From contig NZ_JAIEQY010000376.1 in NCBI RefSeq assembly GCF_019747315.1, positions 1 through 45,364 of the forward strand: a stretch of DNA of 45,364 bases. Direction: 5' to 3'. Of this stretch, positions 15,884 through 25,064 are shown piece by piece; the stretch's first letter is position 1, and each line of letters starts with the position of its first letter. The stretch comes from Roseococcus sp. (GTDB taxonomy: Bacteria > Pseudomonadota > Alphaproteobacteria > Acetobacterales > Acetobacteraceae). Under the pieces are notes generated by a model. That model worked only from the letters and a program-made list of their open reading frames with translations. It was not told the DNA's origin and made no database searches. The translations under genes and the position numbers were made by a program.

Positions 15884-17707
15884 ATGTGCGGAATCGTGGG
15901 CGTCGTCGGGCGCGAGGATGCGGCACCCCGCCTGTTGGAGGCGCTGCGCCGCCTGGAATATCGCGGCTATGACAGCGCCGGCATCGCCACCCTGATCGAC
16001 GGCCATGTCGAGCGCCGCCGCGCCGAGGGCAAGCTCGGCAACCTCGCCACCGTGCTGGCCGAATCGCCGCTGGGCGGCACCACCGGCATCGGCCACACCC
16101 GCTGGGCCACGCATGGCGCCCCGGTGGAGCGCAACGCCCACCCCCATGCCACGCCCCGCGTCGCCGTCGTCCACAATGGCATCTTCGAGAATTACGCCGA
16201 GCTGCGGCATGAGCTGGAAGCCAAGGGCGCGCTCTTCCAGACCGAGACCGACACCGAGACCTTCTGCCTCCTCCTCGATGACCTCCTGGCCGGCGGCGCC
16301 ACGCCCGAGCAGGCCGCCGCCGCCGCGCTGAAGCGCGTGCAGGGCGCCTTCGCGGTGGCCATCATCTTCGCGGGCTCGCCCAAGACGATGATCGTGGCCC
16401 GCCAGGGCGCGCCGCTGGCCGTGGGCTTCGGCGAGGGCGAGATGTTCGTGGGCTCCGACGCGCTGGCCCTGGCCCCCCTGACGCGCCGCATCGCCTATCT
16501 GGAGGAAGGCGACTGGGCCGTGCTCTCGGAGGATGACGCGCGCTTCTTCGACATCCGGGACCAGCCCGTGACGCGCGAGATCCGCGTCACCGCGGTCTCG
16601 GGTGCCGCCACGGGCAAGGGCAATTACCGGCACTTCATGGAGAAGGAGCTGCATGAGCACCCGGCCGTGCTGGGCGAAACGCTGCGCCAATATCTCGACC
16701 CGCGCACGCTGGAGGTGAACCTGCCCCGCCTGCCCTTCGACCCCACCCGCGTGCCGCGCATCACCATGACGGCTTGCGGCTCGGCCTTCCTCGCCGCGCA
16801 GGTCGGCCGCTACTGGATCGAGCAGCTGGCGCGCATTCCCGTGGATGCCGATGTCGCCAGCGAGTTGCGCTATCGCGACCCACCCCTGGCCGAGGGCGGG
16901 GCCGCCATCCTGGTCAGCCAATCCGGCGAGACGGCGGATACCATGGCCGCCATGAAGCTGCTGCGCGAGAATGGCCAGAGCATCCTCAGCGTCGTCAACG
17001 TGCCCGAGAGCAGCATGGCGCGCGAAAGCGATGCCACCGTGCTGACCGTCGCCGGCCCCGAGATCGGCGTGGCCTCCACCAAGGCCTTTACGGCGCAGCT
17101 TTCGGTGCTCGCCTGCCTGGCCATCGGCCTCGGCCGCGCCCGGCGCGAACTCACCACCCTCGATGAAGGGCGGCTGACCAACACGCTGCTCGAAGTGCCG
17201 CACAAGGCGGCGCTGGTGCTGGAGCAGGATGCGGAGATCAAGGCGCTCGCCGCCGAGGTCGCCAAGGCGCGGGACGTGCTGTTTCTCGGCCGTGGGGCGC
17301 TGTTTCCCATTGCCATGGAGGGCGCGCTGAAGCTGAAGGAAATCAGCTATATCCATGCCGAGGGCTATGCGGCGGGCGAGATGAAGCATGGCCCCATCGC
17401 GCTGATCGATGACCAGGTTCCGGTCATCGCCCTCTGCCCCTCGGGGCCGCTCTACGAGAAGACGCTGTCCAATTTGCAGGAAGCTTCGGCGCGGGGCGGG
17501 CGGATCATGGCCTTCACGGACGCGGCCGGCGCGCCGGGCCTCTCGCGCTTCGCGGAGCGGGTGATCGTGCTGCCGGATGTGGGGGTGTTTGCGCAGCCCA
17601 TCCTCTACACGATCCCGGTGCAGCTGCTGGCCTATCACGTGGCCGTGCTGAAGGGGACGGATGTGGATCAGCCAAGGAATTTGGCGAAGAGCGTGACCGT
17701 GGAATAA
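15884..17707 (+). CDS. glmS: glutamine--fructose-6-phosphate aminotransferase (isomerizing)
   Basis: A 607-residue cytoplasmic enzyme making glucosamine-6-phosphate, the first step towards UDP-GlcNAc for peptidoglycan and lipid A. After removal of Met1, Cys2 of MCGIVGVVG is the N-terminal nucleophile. The glutaminase domain covers about residues 2-225, followed by two SIS sugar-isomerase domains (TACGSAFLAAQVGR near 300 and ILVSQSGETADTM near 345). The C terminus PRNLAKSVTVE is the family's conserved tail. Full length with no anomalies; AAGGAGA precedes the start at 15884. No glmS ribozyme-like leader was seen in the 31-bp gap. Confidence 0.96.
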   Translation: MCGIVGVVGREDAAPRLLEALRRLEYRGYDSAGIATLIDGHVERRRAEGKLGNLATVLAESPLGGTTGIGHTRWATHGAPVERNAHPHATPRVAVVHNGIFENYAELRHELEAKGALFQTETDTETFCLLLDDLLAGGATPEQAAAAALKRVQGAFAVAIIFAGSPKTMIVARQGAPLAVGFGEGEMFVGSDALALAPLTRRIAYLEEGDWAVLSEDDARFFDIRDQPVTREIRVTAVSGAATGKGNYRHFMEKELHEHPAVLGETLRQYLDPRTLEVNLPRLPFDPTRVPRITMTACGSAFLAAQVGRYWIEQLARIPVDADVASELRYRDPPLAEGGAAILVSQSGETADTMAAMKLLRENGQSILSVVNVPESSMARESDATVLTVAGPEIGVASTKAFTAQLSVLACLAIGLGRARRELTTLDEGRLTNTLLEVPHKAALVLEQDAEIKALAAEVAKARDVLFLGRGALFPIAMEGALKLKEISYIHAEGYAAGEMKHGPIALIDDQVPVIALCPSGPLYEKTLSNLQEASARGGRIMAFTDAAGAPGLSRFAERVIVLPDVGVFAQPILYTIPVQLLAYHVAVLKGTDVDQPRNLAKSVTVE

Positions 17708-17714
17708 GAAAAAA

Positions 17715-17803
17715 GGGGCCTCCGGCGGCCGGGGTCACGCACCCCGGACCCCATTCCTTACGTATTGGGGTCTGGGGCCTCTCGGCCCCAGCCGCCGGAG
17801 GCC
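17715..17803. repeat. head-to-head pair of dispersed palindromic elements
   Basis: The left copy (17715-17752) reads GGGGCCTCCGGCGG then a CCGGGGT/ACCCCGG hairpin and ACCCC. The right copy (17767-17803) is in the opposite orientation with the standard CTGGGGCC/GGCCCCAG stem. The 14-bp spacer begins ATTCC. In the left copy both sides of the stem differ from the consensus yet still pair, which suggests the structure is maintained. The pair lies between the converging glmS and trpE genes, each copy starting within about 12 bp of the respective stop codon. The outer arms could also pair over 12 bp. Confidence 0.9.
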
Positions 17804-17815
17804 TCTTTGACTGCT

Positions 17816-19312
17816 TTACCGCCCGCCGGCCGCGAAGCGCACCGCTTCCTCGGCCGCGCGGAACAGCGCCTTGGCCTTCTGGATGCATTCCTCATGCTCG
17901 GCGCGCGGGTCGCTGTCGGCCACCACGCCGGCGCCGGCCTGGACGTGCAGAACGCCCTCCTTCACCAGCGCGGTGCGCAGCGCGATGCAGACATCCATGT
18001 TGCCATCCACGCCGAAATAACCGAGGCCGCCCGCGTAAAGCCCGCGCCGCGAGGGCTCCAGCTCCTCGATGATCTCCATCGCCCGCACCTTGGGCGCGCC
18101 CGAAAGCGTGCCGGCCGGGAAGCCCGCCTGCAAGGCATCCAGGGCGGAAAGCCCCGCGCGCAGCCGGCCGCGCACCTCGGAGGCGATGTGCATCACCTGC
18201 GAATAGCGCTCGATGCGGAACTGCGCCGTGACCTTCACCGTGCCGATGGCCGCCACACGGCCCACATCATTGCGGCCGAGGTCGAGCAGCATCAGGTGTT
18301 CAGCGCGCTCCTTCGGATCGGCCAGGAGTTCGGCTTCCAGCGCCAGATCCTCTTCCGGCGTGGCGCCACGCCGGCGGGTGCCGGCGAGCGGGCGGATGGT
18401 CACCTCGCCCTCCTTCACGCTCACCAGGATCTCGGGCGAGGCGCCGACGGTGGCAAAGCCGCCGAAATCGAAGAAGGTCAGGTAGGGTGCGGGGTTGATC
18501 CGGCGCAGCGCGCGATAGAGCGCGAAGGGCGGCAGCGCGAAGGGCGCCGAGAAACGCTGGCTCGGCACGATCTGGAAGGCATCGCCGGCGCGGATGTATT
18601 CGCGGGCGCGCTCGACCGCCGCCATGTAGCCCTCGGGCGTGAAGTTGGAGGTCGGCGCGGGCGGGGCCGGCAGGCGGGCGGGCGGCGCCGGGCGGGGCAG
18701 GGGCCGGTCCAGCGCGGCCTCGGCCTCATCCAGCCGGGATTGCGCCAGCGCCCAGGCGGAATCGGCATCCAGTCCGCCATCGGCCCAGACGGGCGTCACC
18801 AGCGTCAGCGCATCGCGCACATGGTCGAAGACGGCAACCAGGGTGGGGCGGATCATCACCGCCTCGGGGATGCCGAGCACATCCGGGTTGGTGGCGGGCA
18901 GGCGCTCCATCTGGCGCACCATGTCATAGCCGAGATAGCCAAACAGGCCGGCGCAGATCGGCGGCAGGCCCGGCGGCAGCACCATGCGGATGGCGGCGAT
19001 GCGGGCGGCCAGGGCCTCCAGCGGCGGCAGGGATTCCGGCTCGAAGGCGTGCGGCGCGGCCAGCGCCTGGGTGTTGCACTCGGCCTCGCCGCCGCGGCAG
19101 CGCCAGATCAGGTCCGGCGCCATGCCGATGGCGGAGAAGCGGCCCCGCGCGGCACCCCCCTCGACGCTCTCCAGCAGGAAGGAATGCGGCTGGCCATGGG
19201 CGAGCTTGAGGAAGCTGCCCACCGGCGTTTCCAGATCCGCCACGCGCTCGCGCCAGAGCAGCTGGGACTGGCCGGCCGCAAAACCCGCCCGGAATTCCGC
19301 GAAGCCCGTCAT
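17816..19312 (-). CDS. trpE: anthranilate synthase component I
   Basis: Chorismate-utilising enzyme of 498 residues; with TrpG it makes anthranilate, the first committed step of tryptophan synthesis. Catalytic-domain signatures are DAFQIVPSQRF, PYLTFFDFGG, TIRPLAGTRRRG, LLDLGRNDVGRV and GTLSGAPKVRAMEII, in order. An N-terminal domain with LLESVEGG corresponds to the LLES region that binds feedback tryptophan in related enzymes. The start at 19312 lies 1 bp after the stop codon of ppiD, so it is transcribed with ppiD. The link of a periplasmic folding factor to trpE is a recurrent alphaproteobacterial arrangement. No attenuator leader was seen. Confidence 0.95.
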   Translation of the reverse strand: MTGFAEFRAGFAAGQSQLLWRERVADLETPVGSFLKLAHGQPHSFLLESVEGGAARGRFSAIGMAPDLIWRCRGGEAECNTQALAAPHAFEPESLPPLEALAARIAAIRMVLPPGLPPICAGLFGYLGYDMVRQMERLPATNPDVLGIPEAVMIRPTLVAVFDHVRDALTLVTPVWADGGLDADSAWALAQSRLDEAEAALDRPLPRPAPPARLPAPPAPTSNFTPEGYMAAVERAREYIRAGDAFQIVPSQRFSAPFALPPFALYRALRRINPAPYLTFFDFGGFATVGASPEILVSVKEGEVTIRPLAGTRRRGATPEEDLALEAELLADPKERAEHLMLLDLGRNDVGRVAAIGTVKVTAQFRIERYSQVMHIASEVRGRLRAGLSALDALQAGFPAGTLSGAPKVRAMEIIEELEPSRRGLYAGGLGYFGVDGNMDVCIALRTALVKEGVLHVQAGAGVVADSDPRAEHEECIQKAKALFRAAEEAVRFAAGGR

Positions 19313-19313
19313 T

Positions 19314-21206
19314 TCAATTGCCTGCCATCTGGTCCACCAGGCGCGGATTGATCCGCACATTGGCCCGGGCGCGCAAGGCGGCCTGGTATTGCGCCTCGAA
19401 ATCCTCGGCCATGGCCTGGGCCGTCTCGCTGCGCAGGGTGGCGAGTGCGGCGGCCTCGCCAGAGAGATCGGCCGGCGTGACGCTGAGGAGCTGCATCACG
19501 GCGAAGGATTGCGCGCGCTCGATCATGGTGGTGGCGTTGGGGGCCAGCTCGAAGACCGGGGATAGCAGGTCACGCGGCATGGGATTGCCGCCGCCCGCCT
19601 CGCGGCCAAAGGGGCCGAGTTCCTCGGCGGTGATTTGCGCGCCCTCTGCGGCAGCGGCGAGCGTCTGCCCGGCGCGGGTCGCGGCGAGCAGCGCGGCCGC
19701 GCGCTCCTCCTGCCAGCGGCGGCGGGCGGCGGCCAGGAAGCCGGCGAGGACCTGTTCGCGGACCGTCTCCAAAGGACGCAGGGCGGGTGGCGTGATCTCG
19801 CGGACGTCCATGGCGAGGAAGCCCCATTCGCCCTCCTGCAGGCGGGGGGCGGCGCCGCGCTCGGCGGTGAAGATGGCGCGCAGCACGGGGGCGCGCACGG
19901 CGGCGGCGATGGGGAGTTCCACCTCGCTGCCATCCGGCGCGCGGCCGGCCGCGTCGATCCGCGTCTCGACATAGCCGAGCGAATAGCGCCGCGCGGCCTC
20001 GGCCAGGCTGGCGCCACCGGCCAGCGCATCCTCCACGCGGTTCACCCGCTCGAAGGCCAGGTCGGCGGCGCGTTCGGCCTGAAGCTCGGCGCGGATTTCG
20101 CCGCGCACCTCGTCCAGGCTGCGCTGCGCGCCGGGCTCGATCTGCCCCACGCGCAGCACATGCCAGCCGAAGGGCGATTGCACCGGGGCGGAGACGGCGC
20201 CGGGCGCCAGGGCGAAGGCGGCCTCGGCCAGGGTGGGCAGCGGCAAATCGGCGCGGGTGGAGAGACCCAGCGCGCTGGCCATGCCGCCAGCGGCGCGGGC
20301 GGCGGCCTCGATCACGGCGAAGTCGGCCGTGGCCTGCCACTCGGCGGCCATGGCCTGGGCGGCCGCTTCGCTTTGCATCACGGCCTGGAAGATGTCGCGC
20401 CGCTCGGGCGTCTCATAGCGGGCGCGGTTCGCGGCATAGCCATCCTCGATGTCGCGCTCGCTCACCTCGACCTCGGCCATGAGGCGGGCGGCGTTGAGCG
20501 TGGCCAGCGCCACGTCGCGGTATTCGGGGGTGGAGAATTGCCGGGCGTTGTTTTCGTGGAAACGCGCGAGCTGCGCCTCGGTCGGCGCCTCGGGCTCGGG
20601 GGCGGCGGCGAAGGGCAGTTCCACCAGGCTTGCGGTGCGGCGCTCCTGCGCCCAGGCCAGCATGCGTGCGGCCAGCGCCTCCGGCGCCGCCGCCCCCGCG
20701 CGCACCGCGCCCGAGAGCTGTTGGCGGCCGAGATCGGTGCGCAGCAGGTCGAGGAAGCGGGCCTCCGTCATCTCATTGCTGCGCAGGAAATTGTTGAAGA
20801 TCTCGCGCGAGAAGCGGCCATCCAGCCCCGCGAAGCCGGGGATCTGGAAGATGTAGTCGCGCACCACGTCATCGGGCACCACGATGCGCATGCGGGCCTG
20901 TTCCTGGCGCAGCACGCGGTCCAGCACCAGGCCTTCCAGCGCCTGCTCGGCCACGGCGCGGCGGATGCGGGCATCCATCTCGATGCGGCCCTGGAGCTGG
21001 CGCTGGATGCGCTGCATCTCGCGCCGGGCGGCCTCCTGCGCCTCCTCGACCTCGATCGCGTCATTGCCGACGCGCGCCACGGCGGTGTCGCGGCCGATGT
21101 TGCGCAGCATGTCCTCGATCCCCCAGACCGCGAAGGAGAGGATGAGCAGGACAAAGAGGAGCTTGGCGAACCAGGTGCCGGCCAGCCGGCGCATTGCGGT
21201 GATCAT
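19314..21206 (-). CDS. ppiD: peptidylprolyl isomerase / SurA N-terminal domain protein (PpiD)
   Basis: Membrane-anchored periplasmic folding factor of 630 residues. A single uncleaved transmembrane segment (WFAKLLFVLLILSFAVWGIE, about residues 12-31) is followed by a SurA-like chaperone domain, then a parvulin-type domain around residues 250-360 (FGWHVLRVGQIEPG is the conserved end) and a long C-terminal helical region. PpiD sits at the SecYEG exit and helps emerging outer-membrane and periplasmic proteins fold. It is divergent from tpiA and followed after 1 bp by trpE. The alanine- and glutamate-rich composition makes domain borders approximate. Confidence 0.9.
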   Translation of the reverse strand: MITAMRRLAGTWFAKLLFVLLILSFAVWGIEDMLRNIGRDTAVARVGNDAIEVEEAQEAARREMQRIQRQLQGRIEMDARIRRAVAEQALEGLVLDRVLRQEQARMRIVVPDDVVRDYIFQIPGFAGLDGRFSREIFNNFLRSNEMTEARFLDLLRTDLGRQQLSGAVRAGAAAPEALAARMLAWAQERRTASLVELPFAAAPEPEAPTEAQLARFHENNARQFSTPEYRDVALATLNAARLMAEVEVSERDIEDGYAANRARYETPERRDIFQAVMQSEAAAQAMAAEWQATADFAVIEAAARAAGGMASALGLSTRADLPLPTLAEAAFALAPGAVSAPVQSPFGWHVLRVGQIEPGAQRSLDEVRGEIRAELQAERAADLAFERVNRVEDALAGGASLAEAARRYSLGYVETRIDAAGRAPDGSEVELPIAAAVRAPVLRAIFTAERGAAPRLQEGEWGFLAMDVREITPPALRPLETVREQVLAGFLAAARRRWQEERAAALLAATRAGQTLAAAAEGAQITAEELGPFGREAGGGNPMPRDLLSPVFELAPNATTMIERAQSFAVMQLLSVTPADLSGEAAALATLRSETAQAMAEDFEAQYQAALRARANVRINPRLVDQMAGN

Positions 21207-21288
21207 CCGAGGCGAATAGCCGGTTGCCGGGCGGTTGCCAAACGCCGCCCGTTTCTGTCCAATGAGGGCAATTCAAAAAGGGCACGCC

Positions 21289-22038
21289 ATGACCCCCGGG
21301 ATCCGACCGCTCATTGCGGGCAATTGGAAGATGAATGGCTCGCAGCGCGAAGCCGCGCGCCTGGCCGAGGCGCTGCGCGAGGGCGTGGAGAGCGTGGATT
21401 TGCTGATCTGCCCGCCCTTCATCCATGTGCATATCGTCGCCGCCCTCATGCTGGGCAGCCGCGTGGCCGTGGGCGCGCAGGACTGCCATGCCGCGCATCA
21501 CGGTGCCCATACCGGCGATGTGAGTGCGGCCATGCTGCGCGATGTCGGCGCCACCCATGTCATCCTTGGCCATTCCGAGCGCCGCACCAACCACGGCGAG
21601 AATGACGCGGCCGTGCTGGCCAAGACCGAGGCCGCGCTGACGGCCGGCCTCATCCCCATCATCTGCGTGGGCGAGACCGAGGCCGAGCGCCTGGCGGGAC
21701 TGGCCGATTCGGTGGTGGAGAAGCAATTGGGCGGCTCCATCCCCTATGGCTTCATCACGGCGGGCGGCGTCGTCGCCTATGAGCCGGTCTGGGCCATCGG
21801 CACGGGCCGCACGCCGACCGAGCGCGACATCGTCTCCATGCACGCCACCATGCGCGCGGCGCTGGTGGAGCGCTTCGGCCCGGCGGCGCGGACCACGCGG
21901 CTGCTCTATGGCGGCTCGGTCAAGCCGTCCAACGCGGCCGAGATCCTGGCCCTGCCGGATGTGGATGGCGCGCTGGTGGGTGGGGCGAGCCTGGTGGCCG
22001 CCGATTTCCTGGCCATCGCCCGCGCGGTGCCCGAATAG
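21289..22038 (+). CDS. tpiA: triose-phosphate isomerase
   Basis: Glycolytic TIM-barrel enzyme of 249 residues interconverting dihydroxyacetone phosphate and glyceraldehyde 3-phosphate. Every catalytic element is visible: the lysine in AGNWKMNG, the histidine in ILGHSERR, the glutamate in AYEPVWAIGTG with the flexible loop after it, and the phosphate-binding LLYGGSVKPSN and ALVGGASL segments. The ATG at 21289 starts just before the fold; an upstream in-frame codon at 21235 adds 18 non-homologous residues. It is separated by 82 bp from the divergent ppiD gene. Nothing is unusual in sequence or length. Confidence 0.96.
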   Translation: MTPGIRPLIAGNWKMNGSQREAARLAEALREGVESVDLLICPPFIHVHIVAALMLGSRVAVGAQDCHAAHHGAHTGDVSAAMLRDVGATHVILGHSERRTNHGENDAAVLAKTEAALTAGLIPIICVGETEAERLAGLADSVVEKQLGGSIPYGFITAGGVVAYEPVWAIGTGRTPTERDIVSMHATMRAALVERFGPAARTTRLLYGGSVKPSNAAEILALPDVDGALVGGASLVAADFLAIARAVPE

Positions 22039-22138
22039 GCCCATAATCCGCGCAGTCCCGCATCTTGGGGCTTCGCTATGGCCGCCGGTGCGGCTATCAC
22101 AAGGGCTTAACCTGTTGCCCGGGAAGCCCTTGGACCCC

Positions 22139-22900
22139 ATGACCGCCGAAGCGAGGCCCGTGACACCCCCTGGCCCGCCCCCCGAAGCCTTCCGCCTGCG
22201 CGGCAGCAACTACAGCCTGCTGACGCTGCGGCTGCTGACGGGCGATGTGAACGCGGTGCTGCCGGCGCTGGGCGACCAGTTCCGCAAGGCGCCCGGCTTC
22301 CTGCGCTTCGCGCCCATTGCCATCGGGCTGGATGATCTGGGCGGCGAACAGGTGGATTTCCCGGCGTTGATCGCGGGCCTGCGGGCGCTGGAAATCCTGC
22401 CCATCGGCGTGGTGGGCGGGCCGCAATTGCTGCGCGCCTCGGCCGCCGGCGCCGGGCTCCCCACGCTGCGCCCGGCCGGCCAGCGCGATACGGAGCTGGA
22501 GGCGCCATCGCCCGTCGCCGCCCCGCCCGTCGCCATCGCGCCGGCCCCGGCGCCCGTGGCCGCGCCCGCCACGCGCACCATGGTGGTGAACCAGAATATC
22601 CGCGCCGGCCAGCGCGTCTATGCCGAGGGAAGTGACCTCATCATCATCGGCTCCGTCAATGCGGGGGCCGAGGTGCTGGCCGATGGCAATATCCACATCT
22701 ACGGCGCGCTGCGCGGCCGCGCCCTGGCCGGCGCCTCCGAGGATGCCGAGGCGCGCGTCTTCGCGCAGAATTTCGACCCCGAGCTGGTCGCCATCTCCGG
22801 CTTCTACGCGGTGCGCGAGGGGCTGACCCCCGCCTCCATCGGCCGGGGCGTGCAGGTGCGCCTCGATGGCGAGCAATTGCGGTTCGATCCTTTCGGCTGA
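22139..22900 (+). CDS. minC: septum site-determining protein MinC
   Basis: Inhibitor of FtsZ ring assembly at the cell poles, 253 residues. Residues about 15-105 form the N-terminal FtsZ-antagonising domain. An alanine/proline-rich linker of about 40 residues follows, then the C-terminal beta-helix that binds MinD and the divisome (NIRAGQRVYAEGSDLIIIG, DGNIHIYGALRGRALAG). The start at 22139 begins the recognisable protein; the open frame continues far upstream but there it overlaps tpiA. It is first of minC-minD-minE, 100 bp after tpiA; no clear promoter was recognised in that gap. Confidence 0.94.
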   Translation: MTAEARPVTPPGPPPEAFRLRGSNYSLLTLRLLTGDVNAVLPALGDQFRKAPGFLRFAPIAIGLDDLGGEQVDFPALIAGLRALEILPIGVVGGPQLLRASAAGAGLPTLRPAGQRDTELEAPSPVAAPPVAIAPAPAPVAAPATRTMVVNQNIRAGQRVYAEGSDLIIIGSVNAGAEVLADGNIHIYGALRGRALAGASEDAEARVFAQNFDPELVAISGFYAVREGLTPASIGRGVQVRLDGEQLRFDPFG

Positions 22901-22930
22901 GGCCGGTCCCATTTCACGAAGGAACACAAC

Positions 22931-23748
<818 letters not shown>

Positions 23749-23752
<4 letters not shown>

Positions 23753-24033
23753 GCTGGCTGAATTTCTTCCGCAAGGAGCGCGAGGACAAGGGCAGCGCCT
23801 CCACCGCCAAGGACCGCCTGCAGGTCATCATCAGCCATGAGCGCGTCAGCCGCACCCAGGCCGATTTCCTGCCCAAGTTGCAACAGGAACTGGTGGCCGT
23901 CGTGGCGCGCTATGTCGCGATCGACCCGGCCAAGGTGCAGGTGAATTTGGAGCGCGGCGGGGATTTCTCGACGCTGGCCATCGACATCGAATTGCCCGGC
24001 CCGGCGGCGGTGCCCGGCGGCCGCGCGGCGTGA
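23749..24033 (+). CDS. minE: cell division topological specificity factor MinE
   Basis: A 94-residue partner of MinD that stimulates its ATPase and confines MinC/MinD activity to the poles. Residues 2-9 (SWLNFFRK) form the membrane-binding N terminus, the helix/beta segment RLQVIISHERVSR contacts MinD, and the C-terminal topological-specificity domain carries KVQVNLERGGDFSTLAIDI. The start overlaps the minD stop by 4 bp and the stop overlaps the GTG of the next gene by 3 bp, so the serine hydrolase downstream is translationally coupled to the division operon. Confidence 0.96.
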
Positions 24034-25064
24034 CGCCTGCGCTCAAGGCTGCCACGGAATTCGCCCTGGCGCATGAAACACCCTGGCCGCGCGACATCCT
24101 CGCGCATCTGGAATCCGGGTTCTTCGAGGGGCCGCCCGACAATGCGGTGATCGGCCCCACCGCCCCGCGCGGCGGGCCGAATGGCGTGATCTACCGGCAC
24201 GGCCAGCGCATCGCCGAATGGGGCGAACCCACCCGCGCCGACATGACCTTCAGCGTGGCCAAGAGCTACCTCGCCATCCTCGCCGGCCTCGCCGTGCAGG
24301 ACGGGCTGCTGCCGGATCTCGATGCCCGCGTGAGTGACCGCGTGCCGCATCCGGCCTTCGCCACCGCGCAGAACGCGCCCATCACCTGGCGGCATCTGCT
24401 GACCAATACCTCGGAATTCGAGGGCGAGTTGTTCGGCAAGAGCGACCTGATCGATCGCGGCCGGAACCTGGGCGTGGAAGGGCAGGGCAAGAAGCGCAGC
24501 CCGCGCCGCATGCAGCCCCCCGGCAGCTATTGGGAATACAATGACGTCCGCGTGAATGCGCTGGGCCTCGCCCTGCTGCACCTGTTCCGCCGGCCGCTGC
24601 CCGAAATCTGGGCCGAGCGGATCATGGCGCCGATCGGCGCCGGCACGGGCTGGCAATGGCGCGGCTACACCACCTCCCAGGTGGAAATTGACGGGCGGAT
24701 GATCGAGAGCGTCTCGGGCGGCGGGCATTGGGGCGGCGGCATCATCATCAATGCCGAGGACCAGGCGCGCGTGGGCCTGCTCGTCGCGGCGGATGGCGAA
24801 TGGCAGGGCCAGCGCATCATCGCCAAGGAGTGGCTGGATCTCTGCCGCACCCCCTGCGCGTTGAACCCGCATTACGGCTTTCTCTTCTGGCTCAACACCG
24901 GGCGCACGAAATGGCCGGCGGCGAGCGAGGGGGCGGTCTGCTTCTCGGGCGCCGGCGGCAACACCACCTGGATGGAGCCGGAAGAGGGCATCGTCGCCGT
25001 CTCGCGCTGGCTGGATGGGGCGCATCTGAACACGTTCATGGGGATGGTGCGGGAAGCCGCATGA
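24030..25064 (+). CDS. serine hydrolase (beta-lactamase / class C family)
   Basis: A 344-residue penicillin-binding-protein-fold hydrolase. The nucleophile motif S-x-x-K is SVAK at residues 75-78, and WEYNDVRVNALGLALL is the region of the second (Tyr/Asn) motif. A KTG-like third motif is not obvious. There is no signal peptide, so unlike true beta-lactamases it is probably cytoplasmic and may be an esterase or amidase. The start is a GTG overlapping the minE stop codon, and its own stop overlaps comM by 4 bp. Co-expression with minCDE suggests, but does not prove, a cell-envelope connection. Confidence 0.87.
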   Translation: MTPALKAATEFALAHETPWPRDILAHLESGFFEGPPDNAVIGPTAPRGGPNGVIYRHGQRIAEWGEPTRADMTFSVAKSYLAILAGLAVQDGLLPDLDARVSDRVPHPAFATAQNAPITWRHLLTNTSEFEGELFGKSDLIDRGRNLGVEGQGKKRSPRRMQPPGSYWEYNDVRVNALGLALLHLFRRPLPEIWAERIMAPIGAGTGWQWRGYTTSQVEIDGRMIESVSGGGHWGGGIIINAEDQARVGLLVAADGEWQGQRIIAKEWLDLCRTPCALNPHYGFLFWLNTGRTKWPAASEGAVCFSGAGGNTTWMEPEEGIVAVSRWLDGAHLNTFMGMVREAA

